Assembly: GCA_017617575.1 (NCBI GenBank)
Contig: JAFZVY010000052.1
Coordinates: 1-64,000 of the forward strand
Direction of reading: 5' to 3'
Length of the DNA: 64,000 bases
Source: Bacteroidaceae bacterium
GTDB taxonomy: Bacteria; Bacteroidota; Bacteroidia; Bacteroidales; Bacteroidaceae
The translations under genes and the position numbers were made by a program. Shown here one piece after another: positions 28,147-37,193 of the stretch; within the stretch, counting starts at the first letter, position 1; each line of letters starts with the position of its first letter. The notes beneath the pieces were generated by a model that did not search any database, was not told where the DNA came from, and worked only from the letters and a program-made list of their open reading frames with translations.

Positions 28147-29406
28147 ATGAAGTCACTTTCACCATTATTCGTGTTCCTCGTGCTATATCTTGCAACGAGC
28201 ATCATAGCACAGGACTTCTACAAAGTACCGATAACAGTAGCGTTCCTCGTATCGTCCATCTACGCCATGGCAACGGTAAAGGGTACGATGGATGAGCGCA
28301 TCAACATATTCGCCAAGGGTGCTGGCAACAGCTCCATGGTACTCATGCTCATGATATTCGTACTCGCAGGTGCCTTCGCCGCATCAGCCAAGGCTGTAGG
28401 AGCGGTAGACGCCACGGTCAACACGGCACTTCGATTCCTGCCAGAGTCATTCATCCTGCCAGGCATCTTCCTTGCATCATGCTTCATATCCCTGAGCATC
28501 GGCACTTCGTGCGGAACGATTGCAGCACTCACACCAGTAGCCGTGGGCATCGCACAACATGAGGGCATCAGCGTGCCACTCATGGTAGGACTCGTTGTAG
28601 GCGGAACATACTTCGGCGACAACCTATCCTTCATAAGCGACACCACCATCATAGCCACCCAGACACAGGGTTGCAACATGAGCGACAAGTTCAAGGTCAA
28701 CGTGCGCATCGTGGCACCAGTAGCCATCATGATGCTCGTCATCTACTACTTCATTGGCAAGGACATACACTCCACGAGCGAAGTGGCGGATGTCGATTTC
28801 ATCCGAGTGCTCCCCTATCTCGTGGTCATCGTCACAGCCATCTGCGGAGTCAACGTCCTGCTGGTACTCATCATAGGCATCATCCTCACAGGCATCATCG
28901 GAATATGCGAAGGCACGTTCGACGTGTTCGGATGGTTCTCAGCCATGAACGAGGGAATGATGGGAATGGCTGAACTCATCATCGTCACCATCCTCGCCGG
29001 CGGCATGCTCTCCATCATACGCCACAACGGAGGAATAGACTATATCATCAACCTCCTCACACGTCGCATCAACGGCAAGCGAGGCGGAGAGATGAGCATC
29101 GCCATGCTCGTGGCACTCATCAACGTATGTACAGCCAACAACACCGTTGCTATCATAACTGCAGGACCTATAGCCAACGACATAGCGCACAAGTACCACA
29201 TCGACCGCCGTCGTAGTGCCTCCATACTCGACACCGCCAGTTGCTTCATGCAGGGCATCCTCCCATACGGAGCCCAGGTACTCATAGCAGCAAGTCTCTC
29301 AGGTGTCAACCCACTCAACATCATGCCATACCTCTACTATCCACTCGCCATAGGACTCGCCCTCCTGCTGTGCATAGTATTTAGGTATCCAAGGAAATTT
29401 GCGTGA
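28147..29406 (+). CDS. NhaC-family Na+/H+ antiporter-like membrane protein
   Basis: A 419-residue integral membrane protein with about ten to eleven hydrophobic helices. The repeated-half architecture and segments SIGTSCGTIAALTPVAVGIA, GGTYFGDNLSFISDTTI and TANNTVAIITAGPIA match NhaC-type transporters, which exchange Na+ for protons or organic substrates. The first helix is short but plausible. It is slightly shorter than typical NhaC (about 450-480). The ATG follows an A-rich stretch close upstream. It is transcribed alone from the promoter at 27797-27827. The substrate cannot be fixed from sequence; amino-acid exchange is an alternative in this superfamily. Confidence 0.88.
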   Translation: MKSLSPLFVFLVLYLATSIIAQDFYKVPITVAFLVSSIYAMATVKGTMDERINIFAKGAGNSSMVLMLMIFVLAGAFAASAKAVGAVDATVNTALRFLPESFILPGIFLASCFISLSIGTSCGTIAALTPVAVGIAQHEGISVPLMVGLVVGGTYFGDNLSFISDTTIIATQTQGCNMSDKFKVNVRIVAPVAIMMLVIYYFIGKDIHSTSEVADVDFIRVLPYLVVIVTAICGVNVLLVLIIGIILTGIIGICEGTFDVFGWFSAMNEGMMGMAELIIVTILAGGMLSIIRHNGGIDYIINLLTRRINGKRGGEMSIAMLVALINVCTANNTVAIITAGPIANDIAHKYHIDRRRSASILDTASCFMQGILPYGAQVLIAASLSGVNPLNIMPYLYYPLAIGLALLLCIVFRYPRKFA

Positions 29407-29460
29407 TTTTAAGCTTGTGAGTTCTTAAGTTTATAAGTTTTTTGGTTCTCGCGGAAATGG

Positions 29461-29617
29461 TGCGCAAAGCGCCTATTTAAAAAACAAAAAGAGAACTTCT
29501 CTCACTGACCGTAGGGAAGTAAACAGAACAAAAACAAGAAAAAACATAATAGTGTTTTATTTCCATTCGGTCTGTAAGAGAAATACTTGTCTGTTTTCTA
29601 ATTGGCGCACTTGCGCA
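29461..29617. repeat. CACTGACC long hairpin repeat, copy 2
   Basis: TGCGCAAAGCGCC at the left and GGCGCACTTGCGCA at the right are complementary ends. Inside, CTCTCACTGACCGTAGGGAA pairs with TTCCATTCGGTCTGTAAGAG-like sequence. The overall order of parts matches 7230-7494. It lies directly upstream of the cyclophilin gene. Confidence 0.7.
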
Positions 29618-29633
29618 TAAAATAATATATCGT

Positions 29634-30326
29634 ATGAAAAAAACTATCGTACTAACTATCTTGGCTTCATTCTTTATGTGCGTAGCCAACGCACAGGAAG
29701 ACAAGCGAGTAAAGGTTGAACTGAAGACGAACATGGGTAAGATTGTCGTCGAGTTGTTCAACGAGACACCACTCCACCGTGACAACTTCATCAAGCAGGT
29801 GAAGGCAGGTACATACAACGGATTGTTGTGGCATCGTGTCATCAACACCTTCGTCATTCAGACAGGCGACCCTGCAAGCAAGAAGGCAAAGCCAGGAGTG
29901 TTACTTGGCGACACCGAGGAGAAGCCAGAAGACCTCATACCAGCCGAGTTTCGTGTACCTCAGTTCTACCATCAGCGAGGAATGCTCAACGCGGCACGCG
30001 AGGGCGATGATGTCAACCCTGAGAAGAAGAGTTCAGCCACTCAGTTCACCATCATCACGGGTCGTATCTTCGATGACGAGATGCTCGACAGAGCGCAGAA
30101 ACGCATTGACGAATGGACAAATGGACAAACCAAGCTCACACCCGAGATGCGCAACACCTACAAGACCATTGGCGGAGCAGCCCATCTCGACGGCAGCTAC
30201 ACCATCTTCGGACGTGTCATCAGCGGCATGGACGTGGTTGACAAGATACAAGTTGTTCCAACTGACGAGAACGACCGTCCTCTCAAGGATGTAAAGATTA
30301 AGAAGGCTAAAGTGTGGAAAAAGTAA
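29634..30326 (+). CDS. Secreted peptidyl-prolyl cis-trans isomerase, cyclophilin type
   Basis: A 230-residue cyclophilin with an N-terminal signal peptide (about 20 residues, ending VANAQE), so it acts in the periplasm on protein folding. Core motifs are GKIVVELFNETPLHRDNF, YNGLLWHRVINTFVIQTGDP (catalytic Arg in HRV), FYHQRGMLNAAR and SSATQFTIITG, ending with the GRVISGMDVVDKIQ strand. An insert of about 30 residues (about 145-175, around the segment QKRIDEWTNGQTKL) is longer than in E. coli PpiA and common in Bacteroidota versions. It is monocistronic, with a hairpin repeat just upstream. Confidence 0.94.
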   Translation: MKKTIVLTILASFFMCVANAQEDKRVKVELKTNMGKIVVELFNETPLHRDNFIKQVKAGTYNGLLWHRVINTFVIQTGDPASKKAKPGVLLGDTEEKPEDLIPAEFRVPQFYHQRGMLNAAREGDDVNPEKKSSATQFTIITGRIFDDEMLDRAQKRIDEWTNGQTKLTPEMRNTYKTIGGAAHLDGSYTIFGRVISGMDVVDKIQVVPTDENDRPLKDVKIKKAKVWKK

Positions 30327-30361
30327 AGACAAAACGAGTTAAAAGCAGATATACAAGAAGG

Positions 30362-30424
30362 CATTTATCGCACCAAAGGTGCGGACGAAGAAAAAACAGA
30401 TAAAAACAAATAAAAACAGGGAAA
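30362..30424. repeat. GGCGCGGACGAAGAAAAAAC-type repeat, copy 1
   Basis: A GC-rich palindrome (GCACCAAAGGTGC) is followed by GGACGAAGAAAAAACAGATA and AAAACAAATAAAAACAGG. The same order, with CGCGCCAGAGGCGCG as palindrome, occurs at 33408-33470. The rest of 30425-30670 shows no gene. Confidence 0.6.
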
Positions 30425-30670
30425 AAACAAGGCACATAGTTCAACAGAATAAGGCAAAAACTCAATCAACAATTTTGCATATTAAAGACGATTGTCTTTA
30501 TCAAGATGTCTTCACAAACAACTCATGAGAGTCTCATATAAGTCAATACTTTGTCTATACTTTGAATGACATCAATATCTCACAAACAAAAAAAAAATGG
30601 GTAGAATAAAAGAGACGCTAAAACACATCAGCATGGTATGATTGTTTTAACGCCTCCTCATTAACTCAGT

Positions 30671-30764
30671 TCAATCTGACCCTTTCAATTTGTATGGCAA
30701 CTTCTTATAGAATGTATAGACTTCGCCTTTGGTGGAATCTGTTGAAACACACTCAAATTGAGCA
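30671..30764 (-). pseudogene. 3' remnant of a tandem copy of the adjacent lipoprotein gene
   Basis: Immediately after the stop of the lipoprotein gene, the minus strand can be read as AQFECVSTDSTKGEVYTFYK followed by KLPYKLKGSD and a stop. This closely matches the end of the intact protein, LQYEYLSTDSTKGGVYTFYK followed by KLPYNKPKKG. About 30 codons are recognisable, and they are separated from the intact gene only by its stop and a frame shift. It is the tail of a former second copy, left by deletion or unequal recombination. Confidence 0.72.
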
Positions 30765-31403
30765 TTACTCTCCCATCAATTCATTCCATAAGTCTTTAAG
30801 TCCCTTCTTTGGTTTATTATATGGAAGTTTCTTGTAGAATGTATAAACGCCACCCTTGGTCGAATCCGTACTTAAATATTCATATTGAAGTAAGCCTTTT
30901 GATTTACTCCACATCAAATATTTAACATTATAAGGAGACCTAACATACTCATCCCACTTCAACATCGCACTATCCAAAAACACAATATCATTAATAACTT
31001 CTCCATTTACCGATTTAGTTTTCAAGCTACTACCATCATTTATACAATGCCACTTTGCTCTTTCAGAAAAAGAGAATATAAATCTGAGGTATGATTCACT
31101 TGGCCTTTGTACAAGAAACAAAACCCATAACGAATCTCCATTATGAAGCATTTTCCCATCATAACTTGCTGTGCCATAAGAATAGTTCTTTTCGAACCTA
31201 TCTGCAAAAAGCTCATAATCATTAGAAACCATCTTTTCTTTTATAAACAACGAGTCTATAGATTTACCCGATTTGTACAGAATAGTATCACCGTATTCAT
31301 ACGGAGACATCCATATAAGATCATCATCGCTCAAAAAGTATCTCTCTGTAATGCATGACACCAATAGCACTACAAATAAACATATAACTACTATTCTTTT
31401 CAT
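30765..31403 (-). CDS. Hypothetical lipoprotein
   Basis: A 212-residue predicted lipoprotein. MKRIVVICLFVVLLVSC is a signal peptide with a lipobox (LVSC, Cys17). The mature part is polar, rich in Tyr, Ser and Lys, and probably beta-structured; I recognise no family. The ATG at 31403 is chosen because the upstream ATG at 31448 would place 15 charged residues ahead of the signal peptide. A promoter is readable on this strand: TTTG at 31513-31510, 20 bases, TACCTTTG at 31489-31482. The gene is followed directly by a remnant of a second copy of its own 3' end. Confidence 0.78.
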   Translation of the reverse strand: MKRIVVICLFVVLLVSCITERYFLSDDDLIWMSPYEYGDTILYKSGKSIDSLFIKEKMVSNDYELFADRFEKNYSYGTASYDGKMLHNGDSLWVLFLVQRPSESYLRFIFSFSERAKWHCINDGSSLKTKSVNGEVINDIVFLDSAMLKWDEYVRSPYNVKYLMWSKSKGLLQYEYLSTDSTKGGVYTFYKKLPYNKPKKGLKDLWNELMGE

Positions 31404-31745
31404 TGAGTTTTTGTTCGTCTTGGGTTGTCTCGTCATCTTTGTTTTCACAATTACGAGAAAAGAGGGTTATAATTCCAGGCACAAAGGTAAGACAATTTCC
31501 CCAAAAGAACAAAGAAAAAGAAACAAAATATTTTCATAATGAAAAATATATACAATTCATGCCCCCCCCTCACTTTACACTTTACGTTTGATGCTCTTTA
31601 TTTGTATTTTGATTTAAGAGCTAACACTCACCTATGGGACAGATAAGGGAATTGCAATTCTAAGAGGGTAAGCCTAAATTAAAAACAAGTTAAGAGAAAG
31701 TCAACCTTTATAATAAGTTAGGAATAAAGTGGGCAACGAATATTA

Positions 31746-31986
31746 TTAGACTACAGAATGTTGAAAATACGTCGGGAACGTACTCGTAGTACGTGGCGAG
31801 CGTACTCCCAGTACGTTCAGGACGTACTGAGAGTACGTTCCCGTACGTACTGGCTGCGAACCACTAACGTCATGATTTCGCTAAGACTTCGCTATGACAC
31901 CGAAGTGACTCCAAAGTGACACCACTATGGCTCTACTATTATAGCGGAGAAATAGTAGAGAATTAGCAGAGAAATAGTAGAGACAC
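31746..31986. repeat. Dispersed repeat with three tandem ACGTACT-NNN-AGTACGT palindromes, copy A
   Basis: Three short palindromes start at 31778, 31800 and 31822, a period of exactly 22 bases: ACGTACTCGTAGTACGT, GCGTACTCCCAGTACGT and ACGTACTGAGAGTACGT. A fourth partial one (CCGTACGTACTGG) follows. The remainder is a conserved tail ending in CTCTACTATTATAGCGGAGA. The reverse complement of nearly the whole unit is present at 54554-54783. No ORF spans it. Confidence 0.85.
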
Positions 31987-32224
31987 GAAGAAGTCACTAC
32001 GAATGAGCAACGGAACACAAACGAAAATCAACTGTACGGTTGATTTTTATAACCCCACGGAGTGCACTTACGACCTTCGTGGACTCGTCTGAAAACAAGC
32101 GTATATGTAAAGCTCTGCTCTCCGTGGCTCTGTGGGGGATAAAAAAACAATAAGTTCGCTATGCTTTAGCATTTTATATAGTAGCCTTTCCAACCGTACA
32201 GGTCGAAGAAATTAGTATTGGATA

Positions 32225-32989
32225 CTATAAAGATTGAACTTCCACAAGACTTCGGCACGCAATCTCGTTTGTGCCATCCTTGCGAATCTCAATCTCGTAT
32301 GTACCTGGGGATGTCTCCTCCTTATAGAGGTGGAGGAAATCACCATGAAGACATTCTGCCATGTAGGCTATCTCGAAGCGTTTGATACGATGCTCACGGT
32401 AGAAGCGGAGCGAGAAGAGGTCAAGGATATGTTCTATGTAACGGCAACTGTTCATGTGGCCGTTGATATCAATATCGCTATACTTCACCCGTACCGTGTC
32501 TGCTGGTTCACTCACACTCACCTTTATCTTTGACGGAGGGGCGATAGGACACTCCCTGTCTGGCACCACCCACTCGGCAAGGCGACCATCATCAATGGTG
32601 GTGAGGTCAACGGGCTTGCGCGACTGTCGGTTTATCATCGCCCAGATGGTACGTGCATATCCGATAGGATTACCCATCTGATCCTTGATGCAGAAGTTAC
32701 GGCACGTGAACATCCTCATCACAGCCTCCACCCATGTCTCCACGGTGAAATGCTGGTACTCGCGAGGTAGTTCCGTAAACTCTATGGCTACACGCGAAAG
32801 CACCCACGTGTTATCGTCCTCATTAAGTCGAGAGATTCCGAATCCTCTCTCGTTGGCATGGAAACCTGCCGCATTAAGCAGGTGGTTGCCTAACTGTCCA
32901 ATGGTGAGGCGACCTGAGAAGTCAACATCGAATGGGTCAACCGTCAGATGATACGAGCCTACCAATGGTACGTCTGTGTTTTGATACAT
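32225..32989 (-). CDS. Acyl-ACP thioesterase
   Basis: A 254-residue acyl-ACP thioesterase (FatA/FatB-like, double hot-dog fold), releasing fatty acids from acyl carrier protein in the cytoplasm. The N-terminal hot-dog has VDFSGRLTIGQLGNHLLNAA and WVLSRVAIEF; the second has the catalytic segment VKYSDIDINGHMNSCRYIEH, with Asp, Asn and His positions typical of the family. There is no signal peptide, as expected. It is monocistronic. The region upstream on this strand is AT-rich, with a CAAAGATAG sequence near 33031 that reads as a TATCTTTG box. Confidence 0.9.
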   Translation of the reverse strand: MYQNTDVPLVGSYHLTVDPFDVDFSGRLTIGQLGNHLLNAAGFHANERGFGISRLNEDDNTWVLSRVAIEFTELPREYQHFTVETWVEAVMRMFTCRNFCIKDQMGNPIGYARTIWAMINRQSRKPVDLTTIDDGRLAEWVVPDRECPIAPPSKIKVSVSEPADTVRVKYSDIDINGHMNSCRYIEHILDLFSLRFYREHRIKRFEIAYMAECLHGDFLHLYKEETSPGTYEIEIRKDGTNEIACRSLVEVQSL

Positions 32990-33193
32990 AATTTATATTT
33001 GTGACGTTCTTTCTTGTCTTTTCCGACCACAAAGATAGCACTTTTAGTCAAAAGACACAAAAAACATGGTCGTTCGTAACATTACAGATGCAATTTTTGT
33101 CGAAAAATGGACTTTTTTACACGTTTTGGACGAAAATATGTTTTACAACATAGTTTTTAAGGGTTATTAACATTCTAAAATCCCCTATCTTTG

Positions 33194-33292
33194 CACCAGT
33201 TATCCTGAAAACAATCTTTTTACCTTAAAAAACTAGTACCTATTGAAAGAAATGAAAGTGCTTCTCTGCGAAGAGAGGCACTTTCGCTTTTA
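33194..33292 (+). ncRNA. Candidate short transcript with promoter box and hairpin terminator
   Basis: A TATCTTTG box (33186-33193) without a clear upstream TTTG is followed about 60 bases later by the hairpin GAAAGTGC (33254-33261) with GCACTTTC (33278-33285), extended by TCTCT/AGAGA, then a short T-run. No gene lies within reach downstream on this strand. It could encode a small RNA of about 90 bases; support is moderate. Confidence 0.35.
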
Positions 33293-33407
33293 AACACCCC
33301 ACATTCGTCTTTATGCACATTTTTAGACTCATTTACTATGTTTAGATGATTTTACAACGGAGTAAACAAACGAAATTCAATAAAATTTCATTCATGCTAT
33401 AAATACA

Positions 33408-33556
33408 AAATCGCGCCAGAGGCGCGGACGAAGAAAAAACAGATAAAAACAAATAAAAAACAGGCAAAAACATTCTCTTTGAGACACAGAAAACACAGAG
33501 AACACAGAGCAATTCAAGGTAAATAAAACCTTTTTCTATGAGTCCTCCGCGTCCTC
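33408..33556. repeat. GGCGCGGACGAAG repeat copy 2 plus CACAGAG repeat copy 3
   Basis: 33408-33470 repeats the sequence at 30362-30424. 33478-33556 contains ACACAGAGAACACAGAG and the partly complementary CCTCCGCGTCCTCTGT, as at 11088 and 13352. Between 33293 and 33407 I see only AT-rich sequence. Confidence 0.55.
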
Positions 33557-33662
33557 TGTATTGAAAACAAATTTTACCTTCGGTGAGAAAAGTTCTTTAA
33601 TTTTATAAAATCTTCGTAAAAAAACTGCTAACAGAGTAAACCTCCGCTTTCAACTTATCGAA

Positions 33663-34478
33663 TTATCGAATCACTCTTGTGAACTCTGCCTTGCCACCAT
33701 TAGGAACGGTAACAAGGATGGTAGATGTTGACTCCTTGCCATCCATGCCACGTGACTGGACTGTATATTTGTAGTCGGTGCTGTTCTTTGTTGTGCGCTT
33801 GCCAACTGTCACAGGAGTGCCAAGAGGGAACTGATAGTCGCCACAAGCTGTGTTGAAGATGGTCTTCTCTGCTTCCGTCACAGGCTTCTGTGCTGAATAG
33901 TCAGGAAGAGCATCCACCTTCCCTGCAACGAAACCATTCTCCTTGAGGAAACGGTCAACCTCCACAGGTATGGCATTCTTACGAGCTGTACGCACACCAT
34001 ATCCGCTGTTCACCTTTGCCTTTGGGAGACTTGACTTGAGTGCCTTGACACTCTCCTCCAATCCACCGCTACCGAAAGTACAGAAATGAACGAGGGTCTT
34101 GCCTTCAAAAGACTCCTTCTTGAGCAGAGCCTCAATAGGTGGGGCGTAAGTACCAAACCAGATAGGATAGCCAAGATAGATGACATCATAGTTCTTCACA
34201 GCCACAGCAAATGGCTTGAGCGTTGGGAGTACACCCTTTGACTTCTCCTCCTGGCAACGAGCTATGGTAGCTTGAAAATCGCCATCATAAGGCTTGTCAA
34301 GGTCGATGGACTGGATGTCCGCACCTGTACGTTTACGAATCTCATCGGCAACCGCCTTTGTCGTTCCCGTCTGGGAGTAGTAAAGTACGAGTGCCTTTTG
34401 TTTTGTAACATTCTTTGTTTGTGCCACGCAAAATACAGACATAAGTGCTGACACAGCTAATAACAAGATTTTTTTCAT
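33663..34478 (-). CDS. Exported flavodoxin-like protein
   Basis: A 271-residue protein with a signal peptide (about residues 1-20, ending SVFCVAQ) and a flavodoxin domain: ALVLYYSQTGTTKAVADEI is the FMN phosphate-binding loop, and YLGYPIWFGTYAPPIEALL and TFGSGGLEESVKALK follow the flavodoxin_4 pattern. A C-terminal extension of about 90 residues (from about 180) ends in a beta-rich tail. Exported flavodoxins of this type are frequent in Prevotella and Bacteroides; their redox partner is unknown. The start is ATG at 34478; a start at 34544 would put 22 residues ahead of the signal peptide. Confidence 0.9.
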   Translation of the reverse strand: MKKILLLAVSALMSVFCVAQTKNVTKQKALVLYYSQTGTTKAVADEIRKRTGADIQSIDLDKPYDGDFQATIARCQEEKSKGVLPTLKPFAVAVKNYDVIYLGYPIWFGTYAPPIEALLKKESFEGKTLVHFCTFGSGGLEESVKALKSSLPKAKVNSGYGVRTARKNAIPVEVDRFLKENGFVAGKVDALPDYSAQKPVTEAEKTIFNTACGDYQFPLGTPVTVGKRTTKNSTDYKYTVQSRGMDGKESTSTILVTVPNGGKAEFTRVIR

Positions 34479-34963
34479 GATAGTATGTGAGTTTTTTAGA
34501 TTAAAGCCCCCTACCGACCTCCCACGAGGGGAGATGACGAACAAAAGAGACTTTATATGTTTATAAATTTACATATTGTAACGGATGTTTTTTAGGAACG
34601 AATTTAAAGAAAAAATAGGACTCTCTAAAACACAGAGGACTCCGAGAAATGTAGGATGTAGAATGTGAAATGCAAAATTCAGTATCAATACCTAATTAAA
34701 AAATCCTCATTACGTCCTTGCGGAAGAGAACGATTCGCTTAGTCCCTAATTCATTCTAAATGACTTCCCATCCTCTTAAAAGTTTATTCGTGATAAGTTA
34801 AATGAAGTTAAAAACGTACAAATAATTAGTAGACACATACAATGGGGTGAAATAATTGCTAAAATCCAAACACTTTATTAATATAATTTGTATCTTTGCC
34901 ACAATTAGATAATGAAGAAAAAAGATATTGTTATCATTCAAACGTACAAGGTAGTTATAATAG

Positions 34964-36928
34964 ATGGATAAGACAAATAACATAATAGACGAAGAAAACA
35001 TAAAGGATGACCTTAGATACCTACAACTGCTCGCTCTCTCCTACCCTAACGTGGCAGAGGCAAGTACCGAGATAATCAACCTTGAAGCCATCCTCAACCT
35101 CCCAAAGCCTACGGAACACTTCATTAGTGACCCTCACGGTGAGTACGAGGCGTTCAATCATGTGCTGCGAAACGCATCAGGATATGTGAAAAGAAAAGTG
35201 GAAAACATATTCGGTAACACCATTCGCACACAGGAGAAGAAAGACCTATGCACGCTCATCTACTACCCAGAGCAGAAGCTGCAACTCATCAAGGCTAAGG
35301 AGACCAACCTAAGAGATTTCTACACCATCACCCTCAACCAGCTCATAAAGGTATGCAGGGAGGTGAGTTCAAAATATACACGCTCCAAGATTCGTAAGGA
35401 CCTGCCAAAGGAGTTCGGATACGTAATCGAGGAGTTGCTCCACGAGTCGCCACTCGTCTCTGACAAGAAGTACCAGTACTACAACGTCATCGTCGAGAGC
35501 ATCATCGACACTCAGCGCGCAGACCAGTTCATCATAGCCATCTGCAACCTCATTCAGCGACTCGCCATAGACAAGCTACACCTTCTCGGCGACATCTTCG
35601 ACCGAGGACCGGGTGCACACCTCATCATGGAGACCCTCTGCAACTACCAAAACTTCGACATGGTGTGGGGTAACCACGACATCAACTGGTTCGGAGCGGC
35701 AGCAGGCAACAGGGCTTGCATCTGTAACGTGCTCCGACTCTCACTCCGCTACGGCAATATGGCAACACTTGAGGACGGCTACGGCATCAACCTCCTACCG
35801 CTTGCCACATTCGCCATGGAGACATACAAGAACGACCCTTGCACTCACTTCAGCATGAAGGAACTTAACGAGGAGTCACGACAGGACGAGAAGACTCTCC
35901 GCCTCATTGCCATGATGCACAAGGCAATAACCGTGATACAGTTCAAGGAGGAGGAGAGGATTATCAAGCGTCGCCAAGAGTTCGACATGAACCACCGCCT
36001 CATCCTCGACACCATAGACAAGGAGAAAGGCACTTGCATCATCGAAGGCAAGGAATACAAGTTGAACGACACATTCTTCCCTACCCTCATCGACGGTCAG
36101 CGAAGCGAGCTAACCAAGGAGGAAGAGTTGATGATGCAGAAGATAGAACGCTCGTTCCTCACAAGCGAGAGGCTCAAGCGACACGTTGACTGCCTGCTTG
36201 CCCACGGCTGTATGTACTCCATCGCCAACAGCAACCTCATGTTCCATGCTTCCGTACCTCTCAACGAGGACGGCTCGCTCAAGGAGGTGGAGATAAACGG
36301 CAAGAAATACTCGGGCATCAAGCTGATGAAGAAGACGGGCATGCTTGTGCGTCAGGCTTTCAGCAACGATTGCACAAAGGAGGACAAGCAGTTTGCAATT
36401 GACTATATATGGTACCTTTGGTGCGGCGAGAACTCACCACTCTTCGATAAAAAGAAGATGGCAACGTTTGAGCGCTACTTCATCGACGACAAGAAGTCGC
36501 ACGTGGAGGACAAAGGTTACTATTATCTATACAACAACGACGAGAATGTGATAGACCGAATACTCGACAGTTTCGGTGTGGAAGGCAAGCATCGCCATAT
36601 CATCAACGGTCACGTGCCTGTGCGCCTCTTGAAGGGTGAGACGCCAGTCAAGGCAAACGGCAAGCTGATAGTGATAGACGGAGGATTCTCCAAGGCATAC
36701 CAGCCAAAGACAGGTATTGCAGGCTACACACTCACCTACCACTCACGCGGACTCGACCTCGTACAACACCAGCCATTCCAGTCAACGGAACTTGCCATAG
36801 AGAAGTGCGAGGACATCAAGAGTACCACCGAAATCGTGGAGAACAGTTCACAGCGTATGCTCGTAAAGGACACCGACAAGGGACGTATGCTCCAGTCAAA
36901 GGTGGCAGACCTCAAGAAGCTCCTCTAA
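34964..36928 (+). CDS. fbp: Fructose-1,6-bisphosphatase class III
   Basis: A 654-residue class III FBPase, the gluconeogenic enzyme that hydrolyses fructose-1,6-bisphosphate in the cytoplasm. It has the calcineurin-like metal-binding motifs: FISDPHGEY (about residues 53-61), LGDIFDRGPG (about 212-221), and WGNHDINWFG (about 239-248), with a late GHVPV and IDGGFSKAY. The length is normal for this class. A TATCTTTG box at 34891-34898 gives a leader of about 65 bases. It is transcribed divergently from the flavodoxin gene. The 34479-34890 gap contains a GC-rich CCTCCC motif near 34517, a CACAGAG fragment near 34630, and otherwise AT-rich sequence. Confidence 0.96.
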   Translation: MDKTNNIIDEENIKDDLRYLQLLALSYPNVAEASTEIINLEAILNLPKPTEHFISDPHGEYEAFNHVLRNASGYVKRKVENIFGNTIRTQEKKDLCTLIYYPEQKLQLIKAKETNLRDFYTITLNQLIKVCREVSSKYTRSKIRKDLPKEFGYVIEELLHESPLVSDKKYQYYNVIVESIIDTQRADQFIIAICNLIQRLAIDKLHLLGDIFDRGPGAHLIMETLCNYQNFDMVWGNHDINWFGAAAGNRACICNVLRLSLRYGNMATLEDGYGINLLPLATFAMETYKNDPCTHFSMKELNEESRQDEKTLRLIAMMHKAITVIQFKEEERIIKRRQEFDMNHRLILDTIDKEKGTCIIEGKEYKLNDTFFPTLIDGQRSELTKEEELMMQKIERSFLTSERLKRHVDCLLAHGCMYSIANSNLMFHASVPLNEDGSLKEVEINGKKYSGIKLMKKTGMLVRQAFSNDCTKEDKQFAIDYIWYLWCGENSPLFDKKKMATFERYFIDDKKSHVEDKGYYYLYNNDENVIDRILDSFGVEGKHRHIINGHVPVRLLKGETPVKANGKLIVIDGGFSKAYQPKTGIAGYTLTYHSRGLDLVQHQPFQSTELAIEKCEDIKSTTEIVENSSQRMLVKDTDKGRMLQSKVADLKKLL

Positions 36929-36993
36929 GCATACAGGAACGGCTTCAGAAAGGAAGTGATTAAAAATTAAAAATTAAAAATTAAAATTAAAAA

Positions 36994-37113
36994 CCAAGCA
37001 AAGCGGTTTCACTGACCGTAGGGAAGTAATTAAGAATTAAGAATTAAGAGTTAAGATTTTAAAATTAAAAACCAAGCGAAGCGGTTTTATAGACCGAAAG
37101 AAAGCAATTAATA
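36994..37113. repeat. Two partial CACTGACC repeats in tandem
   Basis: AACCAAGCAAAGCGGTTTCA with CTGACCGTAGGGAAGTAATT is followed by AACCAAGCGAAGCGGTTTTA with TAGACCGAAAGAAAGCAATT, about 70 bases apart. They resemble the left arm of the hairpins at 7230 and 29461 and the partial copy at 41620-41662. Confidence 0.6.
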
Positions 37114-37193
37114 AAGTCTCTTGCTTTAGTCACCTCCCCTCGTGGGAGGTCGGGAGGGGGCTTCAACATAAAAAACTTAAAAATTTCTATAAT

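Noticed and set aside
31778..31838. CRISPR or attC-like array in the ACGTACT palindromes
   Set aside because: The period is 22 bases with 3-base loops, so there are no spacers, and no integrase or cas gene is present.
33252..33293. A 13-codon ORF inside the hairpin at 33254-33285
   Set aside because: It consists of the hairpin arms themselves and has no support as a peptide.
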